Part shown: positions 17,313-25,853 of the stretch, in pieces
Layout: each line of letters starts with the position of its first letter
Position numbering within the stretch: the first letter of the stretch is position 1
Origin: Falsiruegeria mediterranea M17
Lineage (GTDB): Bacteria; Pseudomonadota; Alphaproteobacteria; Rhodobacterales; Rhodobacteraceae
DNA: 64,000 nucleotides
Assembly (NCBI RefSeq): GCF_900302455.1
Contig: NZ_ONZG01000009.1
Coordinates: 1-64,000 of the forward strand
Reading direction: 5' to 3'
Made by a program: the position numbers and the translations under genes
The notes under the pieces: generated by a model
What the model saw: only the letters and a program-made list of their open reading frames with translations
What the model was told of the DNA's origin: nothing
The model's database searches: none

Positions 17313-18698
17313 ATGCTGAACTCGCTTTCGGGCCGGTTTCTGATCCTGACAACGGTCTTCGTGATGTTGGCCGAGGTCCTGATCTTTGTCCCGTCTATTG
17401 CGCGGTTTCGCGAGGATTATTTGCTGAACCGGCTGGAGCGGGCGCAGATCGCCTCGCTTGCGCTGTTGGCGGATGACATGCTTGAGGCCAAGCTTGAGGC
17501 CGAGCTGCTGGAAAATGCGGGCGTCTTCAACGTGGTGCTGCGGCGTGATGAGGTGCGGCAGCTCATGCTGTCGTCGCCCATCCCGGATGAAATTAGCAAG
17601 ACCTTTGACCTGCGCATGGAAGGGCCCATGGTGCTGATGCGGGATGCGATGGCGCGGCTGTTCAGCCCCGACAATCAGATCATCCGCGTCATCGGCGCGC
17701 CGGTGCGCGAGGCCGGATTGCTGATCGAGGTGACGATGGAGACCGGGCCATTGCGCGCGGCGATGATCGACTATGGTTTGCGTATCCTGATGCTGTCGGC
17801 GGTGATCTCGGTCATCACGGCGTTTCTGCTGTTTCTGGCCGTGCGCGTGGTGCTGGTGCGCCCGATCAAGGGCGTGGTCGACACGATGCAGCGGTACGCC
17901 CTGGCGCCCGAGGACGCGCGCGGCGTGATCCAGCCCAACGCCGGCGTGACCGAGCTGCGCGAGGCGGAAGAGGCGCTGTTGATGTTGCAGACGGAACTGA
18001 CGCAGGCCCTGAAACAGCGTGAGCGACTGGCTCAGCTGGGCGGCGCGGTAGCCAAGGTAAGCCACGATCTGCGCAATATCCTGACCTCGGCCCAGTTGTT
18101 CACCGACCGTATCGAGGGCAGCGAGGATCCGCTGGTAAGGCGGATGGCGCCCAAACTGGTGAATTCCATCACCCGCGCGGTATCACTCTGTGAGGGGACA
18201 CTGGCGTTTGGGCGGGCCGAAGAGCCGGCGCCGACACTGACCATGGTGCCGTTGGCATCCGTGATTGACGATGTGGTCGCTAGCGAACGGCTCGCAATTG
18301 CAGACGCTTGCGTGCAGATCGAAAATGAGATCCCAGATGATCTGATGGTTCGCGCCGACCCCGAGCAGATGTTCCGCGTGGTGATGAACCTTGTGCGCAA
18401 CGCGCGTCAGGCGCTGGTGGCGTCGAACAAACCGGGTCAGATCACCGTGACAGCGGGCGAGCGAGATGACACCTGGTGGATTGAAGTGCGTGACACGGGT
18501 CCCGGCCTGCCGCCCAAGGCGCAAGAGAATCTGTTCACTCCGTTCCAGGGCGGCGTGCGCAAGGGCGGCACGGGTCTGGGCCTGGCGATTTCCGAGGAAT
18601 TGGTGCGTGGGCATGGGGGAACCCTGATGCTCAAGCACACCGGGCCCGAGGGAACCACCTTTGAAATATGCCTTCCGCGGGGCGATGGAACTTTTTGA
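17313..18698 (+). CDS. Sensor histidine kinase
   Basis: About 461 residues from ATG 17313 with GAAAGGA upstream. An N-terminal membrane helix (about 8-28), an extracytoplasmic sensor region, a second helix (IRILMLSAVISVITAFLLFL region), a HAMP linker, then the H-box VSHDLRN with phospho-acceptor His251. The catalytic ATPase domain shows the N-box NLVRNARQAL, G1 DTGPGLP and G2 GGTGLGLAIS. It follows the oxidoreductase gene by 16 bp but no response regulator is adjacent, so it is an orphan kinase within this window. Confidence 0.9.
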   Translation: MLNSLSGRFLILTTVFVMLAEVLIFVPSIARFREDYLLNRLERAQIASLALLADDMLEAKLEAELLENAGVFNVVLRRDEVRQLMLSSPIPDEISKTFDLRMEGPMVLMRDAMARLFSPDNQIIRVIGAPVREAGLLIEVTMETGPLRAAMIDYGLRILMLSAVISVITAFLLFLAVRVVLVRPIKGVVDTMQRYALAPEDARGVIQPNAGVTELREAEEALLMLQTELTQALKQRERLAQLGGAVAKVSHDLRNILTSAQLFTDRIEGSEDPLVRRMAPKLVNSITRAVSLCEGTLAFGRAEEPAPTLTMVPLASVIDDVVASERLAIADACVQIENEIPDDLMVRADPEQMFRVVMNLVRNARQALVASNKPGQITVTAGERDDTWWIEVRDTGPGLPPKAQENLFTPFQGGVRKGGTGLGLAISEELVRGHGGTLMLKHTGPEGTTFEICLPRGDGTF

Positions 18699-18762
18699 AA
18701 TTTTTTTGACGAATCCGCTTGCGCCCCCCGAACGCTAGGACTAAATACCGCCTCACCAACGC

Positions 18763-18839
18763 GGACCGATAGCTCAGCTGGATAGAGTACTTGACTACGA
18801 ATCAAGGGGTCGGGGGTTCGAATCCTCCTCGGTCCGCCA
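18763..18839 (+). tRNA. tRNA-Arg (ACG)
   Basis: A 77-base cloverleaf: acceptor GGACCGA/TCGGTCC, D-arm, anticodon stem CTTGA/TCAAG with loop CTACGAA giving anticodon ACG, T-arm GGGGG-TTCGAAT-CCTCC, discriminator G and encoded CCA. A decayed IS element starts about 155 bp downstream, and accessory-looking genes follow. Confidence 0.96.
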
Positions 18840-19509
18840 CTGGTTTCCCCTAAAACTTTGAAAATTAGCAACTTTTTTGTTGTCGGACTCAAGATTCTTA
18901 GGGGGGGCAAACTATCCCGCAACAAATCCTGCAACATTTGTGTGCGATAGCCATTCCTGACTTCGTTCAGAAATCCGTAGCTCCACCCGAGTCGGCCTTG
19001 TTGCCCAAATCGGGTAAGGGATTCACTGCAAGAATCCAGCATGATAGCTGGATGTCATGAGCAGTTGGGCCCTACGAAGTACAAGACCACGAACTGGTCG
19101 GCTTACAATGACGCGTTGAAGCGGCGCGGATCGCTGACGATCTGGTTCGATCCAGAAATGGCAGCGCGAGCGCCACCGGCCGGCAAACGCGGCCGACAGC
19201 CTAGCTTCAGCGACGTAGCGATCCAGACGTGTCTAACGATGAAGGTGTTGTTTGGCATGCCGTTGCGGCAAACGACGGGGTTCGTGCAAAGCCTGCTGAA
19301 GCTTATCGGCTTGGATTGGGTGTGCCGGACTTCAGCATCCTGTGTCGCCGCCAACGAACGCTGAATGTGGCGGTCCCGTACCGTGGCGGAGCGGGCCCGC
19401 TGAACCTGCTGATCGACAGCACAGGTATCAAGGCCGAGGGTGAAGGCGAGTGGAATGCCCGCAAACACGGTGGCTCCAAACGGCGTATCTGGCGCAACAT
19501 ACACATCCG

Positions 19510-19549
19510 CTGCCCGGCAGTCGTTTGCAAAGCAAACGATGAGAGAGGG
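19510..19549 (+). repeat. Palindromic insert, copy 1
   Basis: CTGCC-C-GGCAG is followed by TCGTTTGC-AAA-GCAAACGA, then GAGAGAGG. It interrupts the transposase between the codons for 'NIHI' and 'IDEETLEVRA'. An inverted diverged copy lies at 19643-19684. Confidence 0.65.
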
Positions 19550-19642
19550 AATTGACGAAGAAACGCTGGAAGTCCGGGCTGTTGAAGGTTCACTGGCGAA
19601 TGCCACTGGTCCGAAAGAGCCAGTGGACGGCAGCAACATCGT

Positions 19643-19684
19643 CCCCTCTCGTGCCATTTGCTTTGCAAATGCTCTGCCGGGCAG
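19643..19684 (-). repeat. Palindromic insert, copy 2 (inverted)
   Basis: Read on the minus strand it gives CTGCCCGGCAG, then CATTTGC and GCAAATG around a 3-base loop, then GAGAGGGG: the same order as copy 1 with compensating changes in the second stem. It replaces the transposase segment before DGAYDTRKC. A third small hairpin, CCACTGG/CCAGTGG (19603-19626), lies between the copies. Confidence 0.65.
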
Positions 19685-20091
19685 TGGATGGTGCCTACGA
19701 CACGCGCAAATGCCATGAAGCAAGTGCCGCCCGCGGTGCCGCCGCGGTCATCCCACCACGCAAGAACGCCAAACCCTGGACCCCGACGAGCCCAGGTGCC
19801 GTCGAACGCAACGAAGCGCTGCGCGTTTCAAAGTACCTGGGCCGAGCCATTTGGCGAAGATGGAGCGGCTACCACCGCCGGAGCCGGGTCGAAAGCAGGA
19901 TGAACGGCATCAAGCTGCTTAGTCAGTCACTGATGGCTCGAGACTTCGACCGCCAGGTCGCGGAGCTGCAAGCCCGCATCGCGGTGCTGAACGGCTATAC
20001 CACCCTCGGCAGACCCGTCACAGTGGCCGTAGGATAAGTCCGTCCGGGGAAACGGGAAATCCGCTTAGAACCTGAGTTATGCAACAAGGCC

Positions 20092-20531
20092 CAAACGAGC
20101 GAATAGTGCTCTGCGCTAATCGGGATTAAATCCACACTACTCAGGCGCCGTAGATTGGTTCAAAAAAGGCCTTTGTTGACCAACCAAAAAGAAATCGGAC
20201 CATCGCGTCATCTCTCGGTTAGGTCGTCCAGCCCTAACTTCCTGACTGAGAGATTTGGCTCTCAAACGGAAGAGGTGACGATCATGACCAAGCACAAGCC
20301 GACGAGCACGCGCTTAGGTTTTGAGGCGACTTCGGCCCAATGCAGTTGGCTTTTGCGCGATACGAAAGTTTGGCGAGTGCTCTCAAAGGTATATGTCCTT
20401 GCGCCATTTGCGACTTCAGATGTGCAAAAGGTCCCGTGAAGCCTGAGTGTTGTTCGATCACGATGCATGGCAACCACCAGCGTCTCTTGCTGGTTCAGCA
20501 ACGTGTGTAGACACAGCATCGAGGACGAAAC
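20092..20531. other. 440-bp stretch without a confident gene
   Basis: Between the IS end and the RTX gene. A 51-codon open frame 20284-20439 (MTKHKPTSTRLGFEAT at its start) has GGAAGAGG about 8 bases upstream but no recognisable similarity. A small hairpin GAGAG/CTCTC (around 20248-20262) precedes it. I do not call a gene. The RTX promoter probably lies here. Confidence 0.4.
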
Positions 20532-23522
20532 ATGGACAACCTGCTTCAGGATGCAGACGAGAGACTCACTTTTGACCAATATGCTGTGTCAGACCACTGG
20601 TTAGCCGAGACCAGTGAGAACGGTCGGCCGATACTGACCACATCCGTTGAGACCGTTTTGGATGTCCCGTACGAGCTTGAATTCAACTTGGCTGCCAATC
20701 TTGCGGCCGACGTTCAGAATGTCACGGTCGAGGTCTTCTTTGACGGTGAAAGCATTGGAACGTTTCATCACGAGGGCGGTGTTTTCGAAACATATGTCTT
20801 TGAATTGATCGGAACGGGCGGCACAGCGAATTTGGACTTCGCGATTACAAGCGTGAATTCGGGAGCCGACGAAGCAATCGATACATCTGGGGTTGTTCCG
20901 TCTTATGAGAAGACCATGAACTTTCTGGGCTCGGATGTGACGGTCGAAGCCTTCGCGCCTGGTCAAAACTTTATCTACCAGGTTCTCAACGGTCAGTTGG
21001 TGAAGTTTGATCTGGAAACCAACAGCTACACCGAAACCGAGACGTCCGCCGCTGTCAACGTCAACGCGATTGGCTATTCGACTGAATACGATCTGATCTA
21101 CGGTATTGCCCGCTCGGACGGCGTTGATGCTGTCGGGAATTCCATTGCCCGCAACGATGTCATCGCCATGGATGCAACAGGCGCAACTTATGCGGTGTCA
21201 CGTGGAATCATGGGGTCCTACATCGGGGACGTGGATGGTCAGGGCAACCTTTGGACGTTCAGTGGAAACTTGAGCAAGGCTGTTGTGTATGACCTGTCGG
21301 AAACCAACCCGGACGGCTCGCTGGTCACGCAGGAGCTAGATTTGCCGTCCTTGGGGGTGTCCACCAGTGGTCTTGCCGACCTGGCGTATTTGCCGTCGAC
21401 ACAGACCTTTTTCGGCGTTTCTCATGGCGGTTCAGCGGGTCAGCCCGGCACTTTGGTTTCGATCGACATTTCCGAAGTCAGCCTCGGTGGCGAGCCCGTG
21501 GTGACGACACAGGAAATCGTGGGCACGATCGTTGATGGCGCTCAAAAGACCGGCATCCCGTCAAGCGCGTTTGGCGCAACGATGGTGGATGGCGATGGCA
21601 ATGTGTACGTTGGCGCCAACAATGCGGATCACGATCTTGACCCTTCGACACCGAACCAAGGCGGGTTCTACAAGATCACAACCGGAGATGACGGGGCGCT
21701 CTACATGGAGCTGCTTGCCGACGCCCCCACGGTATCGAGCAATGACGGCGCCCTCGACACACGCGGAGTAGACCCTTTCCTTGGCATCGACACGTCATCA
21801 ACTGTTCTGCTGCGTTCGCCCGTTCTGTCGGTTGCTGTCGCAGAGGACGACTATGTGAAGTTGGCTGCAAAAGGCGATGCGGTGACAGTCGATCTTTTGG
21901 CCAACGATGACGTCAGCGAAGGAGAGAGCCTTACGCTGACCCATTTGAATGGCGCGGAAGTCGCCGAGGGCGACACTCTCACGCTCGTTAACGGGGAGGC
22001 GGTGACATACCTAGGCAACGGTTTGATTTCTGTGTCGCCCGGGAGCACTCCGAGGGATGTCGTTGCCGAGTTGACGTATTCCATCCGCAATGAAAGCGAC
22101 ATCACGGACACAGCGACCGTTACATTTGCAACGTCTCCGGTGCAGGGCACGGCCGAGAACGATCACATGGTCGGGTTCACGGATGCGGATGGCACACACA
22201 TAGATGGGCCAGATGGTCTGAACGACGTGATCCTTGGCTATGGCGACAGGGACAAGATCTTTGCAGGTCTTGGAGATGACGACATCTATGGCGGCGGCGG
22301 CAACGACTTCATCAGGGCTGAGGCTGGCGATGACGTTATCTATGGCGAGGCGGACAACGATGTCCTCGACGGGGGGACTGGTAACGACACGATGTTTGGC
22401 GGTACCGGCAATGACACCTATTTTGTCGATGCAATTGGGGATGTCGTGTCTGAAGAGGGCGGCAGCGGGATCGACTCCGTTAAGTCAAAAGTTGATTTCA
22501 CCTTGGGCGACGGGTTGGAAAACCTGAGGTTTGCGAAGGGGTCCGAAGCGGATGTCGGCATCGGAAACGAGCTTCGCAACATGATCGTCGGAGAGCAGAA
22601 CGATGACTTCATCGATGGAAAGGATGGCAACGACAACTTGATCGGTGGGGGCGGAGACGACGAGATTCATGGTGGCGACGGACATGACAAGTTGCACGGA
22701 AACGACGGTGCCGACGAACTCTGGGGGGGATCTGGAAACGACAAGCTTCATGGCGGTTCTGGAAACGACGTCGCCTACGGTGGAGATGGCAACGACACGT
22801 TGTGCCCAGGCCTAGGTGACGACGTCATGTTTGGGGGCGCAGGTCGGGACTTGCTGTCAGGCAACGCGGGTGCAGATACGGCCTACGGCGGCTTGGGTGA
22901 TGATATCTACAAGGTTTCGGACGCGCTCGATACAATTGTCGAATACGCGGGGGAGGGATATGACGTGGTGCACGCCACGGCAGATTTCTCGCTCTCCAAC
23001 CATGTCGAAGACCTGCAATTCTTCGGTGACGGTGACTTTGGTGGAAGCGGAAACGCCCTTGATAACCGTCTGATCGGCAACACCGGCAACAACGCGCTGT
23101 CGGGAAATGACGGCGACGACTACATAAACGGAATGATCGGCAACGACATTCTCGAAGGAGGTCTTGGGTCGGACAAGATCATAGGCGGTGCAGGCAACGA
23201 TCATATGGCCGGAGGAGACGGCGCCGATACCCTTGGCGGTGGGGACGGCGCGGACGTGATCAACGGTGGCCTCGGAGATGACTTTCTGAGCGGTGACGCA
23301 GGCGCGGACGTCTACGAATTCTCGGTTGATGACGGTCGTGACCTGATCAAAGGCTTTGATACGGCAGAGGACTCCCTTCGGTTTCTGGATGTTGAACCAG
23401 TCGCGATCACCTGGATCGACGCTGATCGCGGCATTTCGATTGAGTACGGCAACAACGCGTCAGTCTTTTTGACTGGCTTGATGATCGATCAGGCTGGCGA
23501 CATCGAAATCTTCTTTCTTTGA
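20532..23522 (+). CDS. Large RTX calcium-binding secreted protein
   Basis: 996 residues, no Sec signal peptide. The N-terminal third to half (about 130-440) looks like a beta-propeller-type region of the kind seen in DUF6923 proteins (NGQLVKFDLETNSYTETET, IGYSTEYDLIYGI, GDVDGQGNLWTF). An Ig/cadherin-like segment follows (AEDDYVKLAAKGDAVTVDLL, ANDDV). From about 560 to 940 there are more than a dozen GGxGxDxLxG calcium-binding nonapeptides in blocks, interrupted by two 'NTYFVD..GD.V.E..G.G.D.V'-type spacers. The C-terminus ends in hydrophobic DIEIFFL, as in type I secretion signals. GAGGA lies 6 bases before the ATG. No type I ABC/HlyD genes are nearby. A cell-surface or extracellular role is likely; the activity is unknown. 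Confidence 0.88.
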   Translation: MDNLLQDADERLTFDQYAVSDHWLAETSENGRPILTTSVETVLDVPYELEFNLAANLAADVQNVTVEVFFDGESIGTFHHEGGVFETYVFELIGTGGTANLDFAITSVNSGADEAIDTSGVVPSYEKTMNFLGSDVTVEAFAPGQNFIYQVLNGQLVKFDLETNSYTETETSAAVNVNAIGYSTEYDLIYGIARSDGVDAVGNSIARNDVIAMDATGATYAVSRGIMGSYIGDVDGQGNLWTFSGNLSKAVVYDLSETNPDGSLVTQELDLPSLGVSTSGLADLAYLPSTQTFFGVSHGGSAGQPGTLVSIDISEVSLGGEPVVTTQEIVGTIVDGAQKTGIPSSAFGATMVDGDGNVYVGANNADHDLDPSTPNQGGFYKITTGDDGALYMELLADAPTVSSNDGALDTRGVDPFLGIDTSSTVLLRSPVLSVAVAEDDYVKLAAKGDAVTVDLLANDDVSEGESLTLTHLNGAEVAEGDTLTLVNGEAVTYLGNGLISVSPGSTPRDVVAELTYSIRNESDITDTATVTFATSPVQGTAENDHMVGFTDADGTHIDGPDGLNDVILGYGDRDKIFAGLGDDDIYGGGGNDFIRAEAGDDVIYGEADNDVLDGGTGNDTMFGGTGNDTYFVDAIGDVVSEEGGSGIDSVKSKVDFTLGDGLENLRFAKGSEADVGIGNELRNMIVGEQNDDFIDGKDGNDNLIGGGGDDEIHGGDGHDKLHGNDGADELWGGSGNDKLHGGSGNDVAYGGDGNDTLCPGLGDDVMFGGAGRDLLSGNAGADTAYGGLGDDIYKVSDALDTIVEYAGEGYDVVHATADFSLSNHVEDLQFFGDGDFGGSGNALDNRLIGNTGNNALSGNDGDDYINGMIGNDILEGGLGSDKIIGGAGNDHMAGGDGADTLGGGDGADVINGGLGDDFLSGDAGADVYEFSVDDGRDLIKGFDTAEDSLRFLDVEPVAITWIDADRGISIEYGNNASVFLTGLMIDQAGDIEIFFL

Positions 23523-23569
23523 GGCATGATCTGCGCGTCTGTGCTTACCCGTTCACTGTCAACTTCAGA

Positions 23570-23830
23570 TCAGATCGGGTTGGAGCGCAGGCGCCGCATA
23601 TCGTCAGTTCTCAACTGCTTTTCGCTGATGAACTTGGCTTCAGCGACCCGGGCTTTAGCGTCCCCGTAAATAGAAAGTTTAGATTTCATCTGTTTTGGTT
23701 TGCCGGATTTGTGGAACTGGGAAGCGACGGCAGATGCGATGAAAAGTGCAATCGCGCCCACAAAATGGGGCACGTCTGAAGGGGCATGAGTTTTGAGCGC
23801 GACCAAGGAGAGGTCCGCACAACAACTCAC
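23570..23830 (-). CDS. Possible small membrane protein downstream of the M56 peptidase
   Basis: 86 codons from a GTG 16 bases after the M56 stop, same strand. It has one hydrophobic segment (HFVGAIALFIASAVASQF, about 22-39) followed by a basic tail KSGKPKQMKSKLSIYG and a charged C-terminus. It looks more protein-like than the overlapping plus-strand frame and would form a third gene of the blaI-M56 unit. The ribosome binding site is weak and no family is recognised. Confidence 0.4.
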   Translation of the reverse strand: MSCCADLSLVALKTHAPSDVPHFVGAIALFIASAVASQFHKSGKPKQMKSKLSIYGDAKARVAEAKFISEKQLRTDDMRRLRSNPI

Positions 23831-23846
23831 CGTCGAGATATAGGTG

Positions 23847-24992
23847 TCAGTTTCGAATGCGTCCGAACGTGGACAGGCGGTTGATTTCGTCGAGCCGTTC
23901 CAGATTGACGACAGTTGAGAGCATCAGCCGATCCTGGCTCCAGTCACCCGGTCTTTGAACAGCAACAGCCGTGATGGACAGGGCAGTGACCAAAGGCAGC
24001 AACAGGGTCAAGAAAAGCAGGCGTTGAAAACGCACGGGGCGTGACTCCAACGCTGACAAGACGCGGCTCTCCAACATGCTGGGCCGGTTGTTCCAGTTGC
24101 TGGAGCGGTCGGCCGTGACCAGGGTGACCTTTGGAACCGCAATGACGAAGGCCCGGTCGCGGCGGAGCGTGCCTTGGCAGATGGACAACAGCGTATCGCA
24201 ATATGTCCGCACATCGATGATGCCTTTGGACAGAACTTTGCTGTCGCAATTGAATTCCCGAAGCTCTTCGACTTGCCGTTTCCAGGCATGGAAGAACGGG
24301 TTCAGGAAGAAGATGGGTTTCAACGCTTCCAGTATGATCTCCCACTCGAGGTCCCCTTGTCTGACATGCTGCAACTCATGGGCCAAAGACACCTTGAGTT
24401 CATGGGACTGGCCGAGCATGTGTGACGGAAGAACGACGTAATAGTTCCACAAACCACGTGTCGAAAAAGGCACCAGGGTCCGGTCGGACAGCATGATCCG
24501 TACGCGGCCGAATTTGCGCCAGCCATAGCTGTTGGCCACGATGCGGTACAAGCAGAACACGGAAAAGATCAACCGCAATGTTCCGATTGCCAGTCCTGCA
24601 ACAAAGACACCTATGACCGCCTTTGCCGCCACGCCGGTACCGGTCATGACGTTCAAGATAAAGGTGTCGCGCGCGTGAATGAGACCTTCCAGGTCAGAGG
24701 CTTTCATCTCGAAGCCGCCATTCAGGTAATAGGACACGACCATGTCCGAAAGGTTCAGGTTGAGCTGGCTCGCCACTCCGTTGGTTTGCAACGTGCGAAA
24801 TCCCAGCGCCAGGAACGGTGCGAAAAGAACGACCAGGAAAACCCCGTTCAGCAATTTGAGCTGAGTTCCGTGAAACTGGCTCAATCCTGCTTTCTGCATT
24901 GCCTTTTGCATGCAGAACCAACAGCAGTAAGCAACGCACACAAGGATGTTCGCATTCACGAATGCATCCAGAACCGCTTCACCCGGTATCAT
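23847..24992 (-). CDS. M56 family (BlaR1/MecR1-like) membrane metallopeptidase
   Basis: 381 residues. Several membrane helices (about 12-28, 48-66, 122-150, 325-345) and the zinc motif HELQH (205-209) followed by a second-ligand region EELREFNCDSKVL match the BlaR1/MecR1 peptidase domain. It lacks the extracellular penicillin-binding sensor domain of BlaR1 (about 600 residues), so the signal is not obviously beta-lactam. By analogy it would cleave or trigger inactivation of the BlaI-type repressor encoded immediately upstream, with which it overlaps by 14 bp. Confidence 0.88.
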   Translation of the reverse strand: MIPGEAVLDAFVNANILVCVAYCCWFCMQKAMQKAGLSQFHGTQLKLLNGVFLVVLFAPFLALGFRTLQTNGVASQLNLNLSDMVVSYYLNGGFEMKASDLEGLIHARDTFILNVMTGTGVAAKAVIGVFVAGLAIGTLRLIFSVFCLYRIVANSYGWRKFGRVRIMLSDRTLVPFSTRGLWNYYVVLPSHMLGQSHELKVSLAHELQHVRQGDLEWEIILEALKPIFFLNPFFHAWKRQVEELREFNCDSKVLSKGIIDVRTYCDTLLSICQGTLRRDRAFVIAVPKVTLVTADRSSNWNNRPSMLESRVLSALESRPVRFQRLLFLTLLLPLVTALSITAVAVQRPGDWSQDRLMLSTVVNLERLDEINRLSTFGRIRN

Positions 24993-25371
24993 TTTTCAAC
25001 CTCCGATCCACAAGTGCCCGGATTTGCCCCAATGCTTCTTCTGTCAACTCTTCATCGCTCAACAGGCGTGCAACAAGAGATGCAGGCGTGTCGTCGAAGA
25101 GTTTCATCGACAGATCACGAAGTGTGCGTGATTGATACGTGTCCCGCGCCAGGGTTGGGATATACACATGGCTTTTCCCTTCCTTCCGGCTGGTCACAAA
25201 CTCTTTCTGTTCAAGAATACGCAAGATGGTCGCAGCGGATGTGTAGGCAAGATTGCGATCATCCGGCAATCGCGCCAATACATCCCGAACAGTACCCTCT
25301 CCCAAAGCCCAAAGCTCGTTCATGAACTCCAGTTCGACTTCGGTCAGCAGGTCGCTTTTCTTCTTTTTCAT
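24979..25371 (-). CDS. BlaI/MecI/CopY family transcriptional repressor
   Basis: 130 residues: winged-helix N-terminal domain (LTEVELEFMNELWALGEGTV, then AYTSAATILRILEQKEFV, the recognition helix, and a wing GKSHVYIPT) and a C-terminal dimerisation/cleavage region. Members repress their own operon until a partner M56 peptidase inactivates them. The gene overlaps the M56 gene. A candidate operator dyad lies just upstream (25398-25417). Confidence 0.9.
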   Translation of the reverse strand: MKKKKSDLLTEVELEFMNELWALGEGTVRDVLARLPDDRNLAYTSAATILRILEQKEFVTSRKEGKSHVYIPTLARDTYQSRTLRDLSMKLFDDTPASLVARLLSDEELTEEALGQIRALVDRRLKNDTG

Positions 25372-25397
25372 TGCTGCCCCATCTGGCTCATCCGCTC

Positions 25398-25417
25398 ACT
25401 CGTAGCATTGCACGAGT
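25398..25417. promoter_or_regulatory. Candidate BlaI-type operator
   Basis: ACTCGT and ACGAGT form a 6-bp inverted repeat with an 8-bp spacer, about 27 bp upstream of the repressor start. Spacing suits a dimeric winged-helix repressor; it is not the staphylococcal consensus. Confidence 0.3.
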
Positions 25418-25451
25418 AAATACTAAGGTTTTCGTTTTACAAAGTGAAAAT

Positions 25452-25853
25452 TCACACCTTTCGGAAGCAAAAGATGCCCCAGGCGATGCTGATCCCCAGC
25501 GGCCACCATACCGGTTGACCGACAAGCCCAAGCCACGCAAGGAAAATATATGCGGTTCCAAGAAGGCAGATGAACAGCCTGTCGCCAAGGGTTGTGGTCA
25601 GGCCCAGGACACCCTTGCGTTCAATCCCATCGCGATATTTGAACACCTCCAGCACGCCGATCACGGCAATCGCGCCAAAGATTCCACAAAACAGCACGAA
25701 AGTTGCCGGGGTCCAGGCCATCCAGAAGGACGGCCAAAGCGGTGCGGTCCAGGAGAAGCCGGTTTCTTCTTCCTTTTTGGCCACGTTGCCCCAGCCCTGG
25801 GCGGTTGCCGAGTTGGCCATGAGAAGTGGGAGCAGAGTGAATAGGTATCTCAT
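25452..25853 (-). CDS. glpU: DUF2160 membrane protein of glycerol ABC operon (GlpU-like)
   Basis: 133 residues: cleavable-looking N-terminal helix (MRYLFTLLPLLMANSATAQG), then three hydrophobic segments (TFVLFCGIFGAIAVIGVLEV, LFICLLGTAYIFLAWLGLVG, WWPLGISIAWGIF). This is the DUF2160 small integral membrane protein that accompanies GlpSTPQV-type glycerol importers in alphaproteobacteria; its job is unknown. It starts at a TGATG junction with the preceding permease. Last gene of the operon. Confidence 0.82.
   Translation of the reverse strand: MRYLFTLLPLLMANSATAQGWGNVAKKEEETGFSWTAPLWPSFWMAWTPATFVLFCGIFGAIAVIGVLEVFKYRDGIERKGVLGLTTTLGDRLFICLLGTAYIFLAWLGLVGQPVWWPLGISIAWGIFCFRKV

Larger units (their letters stand above)
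19041..20037 (+). pseudogene. IS5-family transposase, frameshifted and disrupted
   Basis: Three reading frames hold successive transposase pieces. The first is an N-terminal part with ALKRRGSLTIWFDPEM and 'FSDVAIQTCLTMKVLFGMPL'. A frame change near 19320-19350 leads into VPDFSILCRRQRTLNV and the first catalytic Asp region LLIDSTGIKAEGEGEW. After the disrupted stretch 19508-19690 comes the C-terminal part VIPPRKNAKPW, YLGRAIWRRWSGYHRRSRVE (with the catalytic Glu) and ARDFDRQVAELQ. A central segment that should include the second catalytic Asp (TADGAYDTRKC) survives only as DGAYDTRKC. It cannot make a working enzyme. Confidence 0.85.
18994..20091 (+). mobile_element. Degenerate IS5-family insertion sequence
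   Basis: The interval is bounded by 11-bp inverted repeats GGCCTTGTTGC (18994-19004) and GCAACAAGGCC (20081-20091). Inside lies a broken IS5-type transposase. No clean target duplication is visible at the two edges. The element sits between tRNA-Arg and the RTX gene and carries palindromic insertions (see findings). Confidence 0.75.

Noticed and set aside
18437-19042. 201-codon minus-strand frame containing GGPRRIRTPDPLIRSQVLYP
   Set aside because: This phrase is the reverse-strand translation of the tRNA-Arg gene, a well-known false protein; the rest is antisense to the kinase gene.
22200-23300. Regular short repeats resembling a CRISPR-like array
   Set aside because: They are the in-frame GGxGxD codons of the RTX protein; spacing and divergence fit coding repeats, not a CRISPR array.
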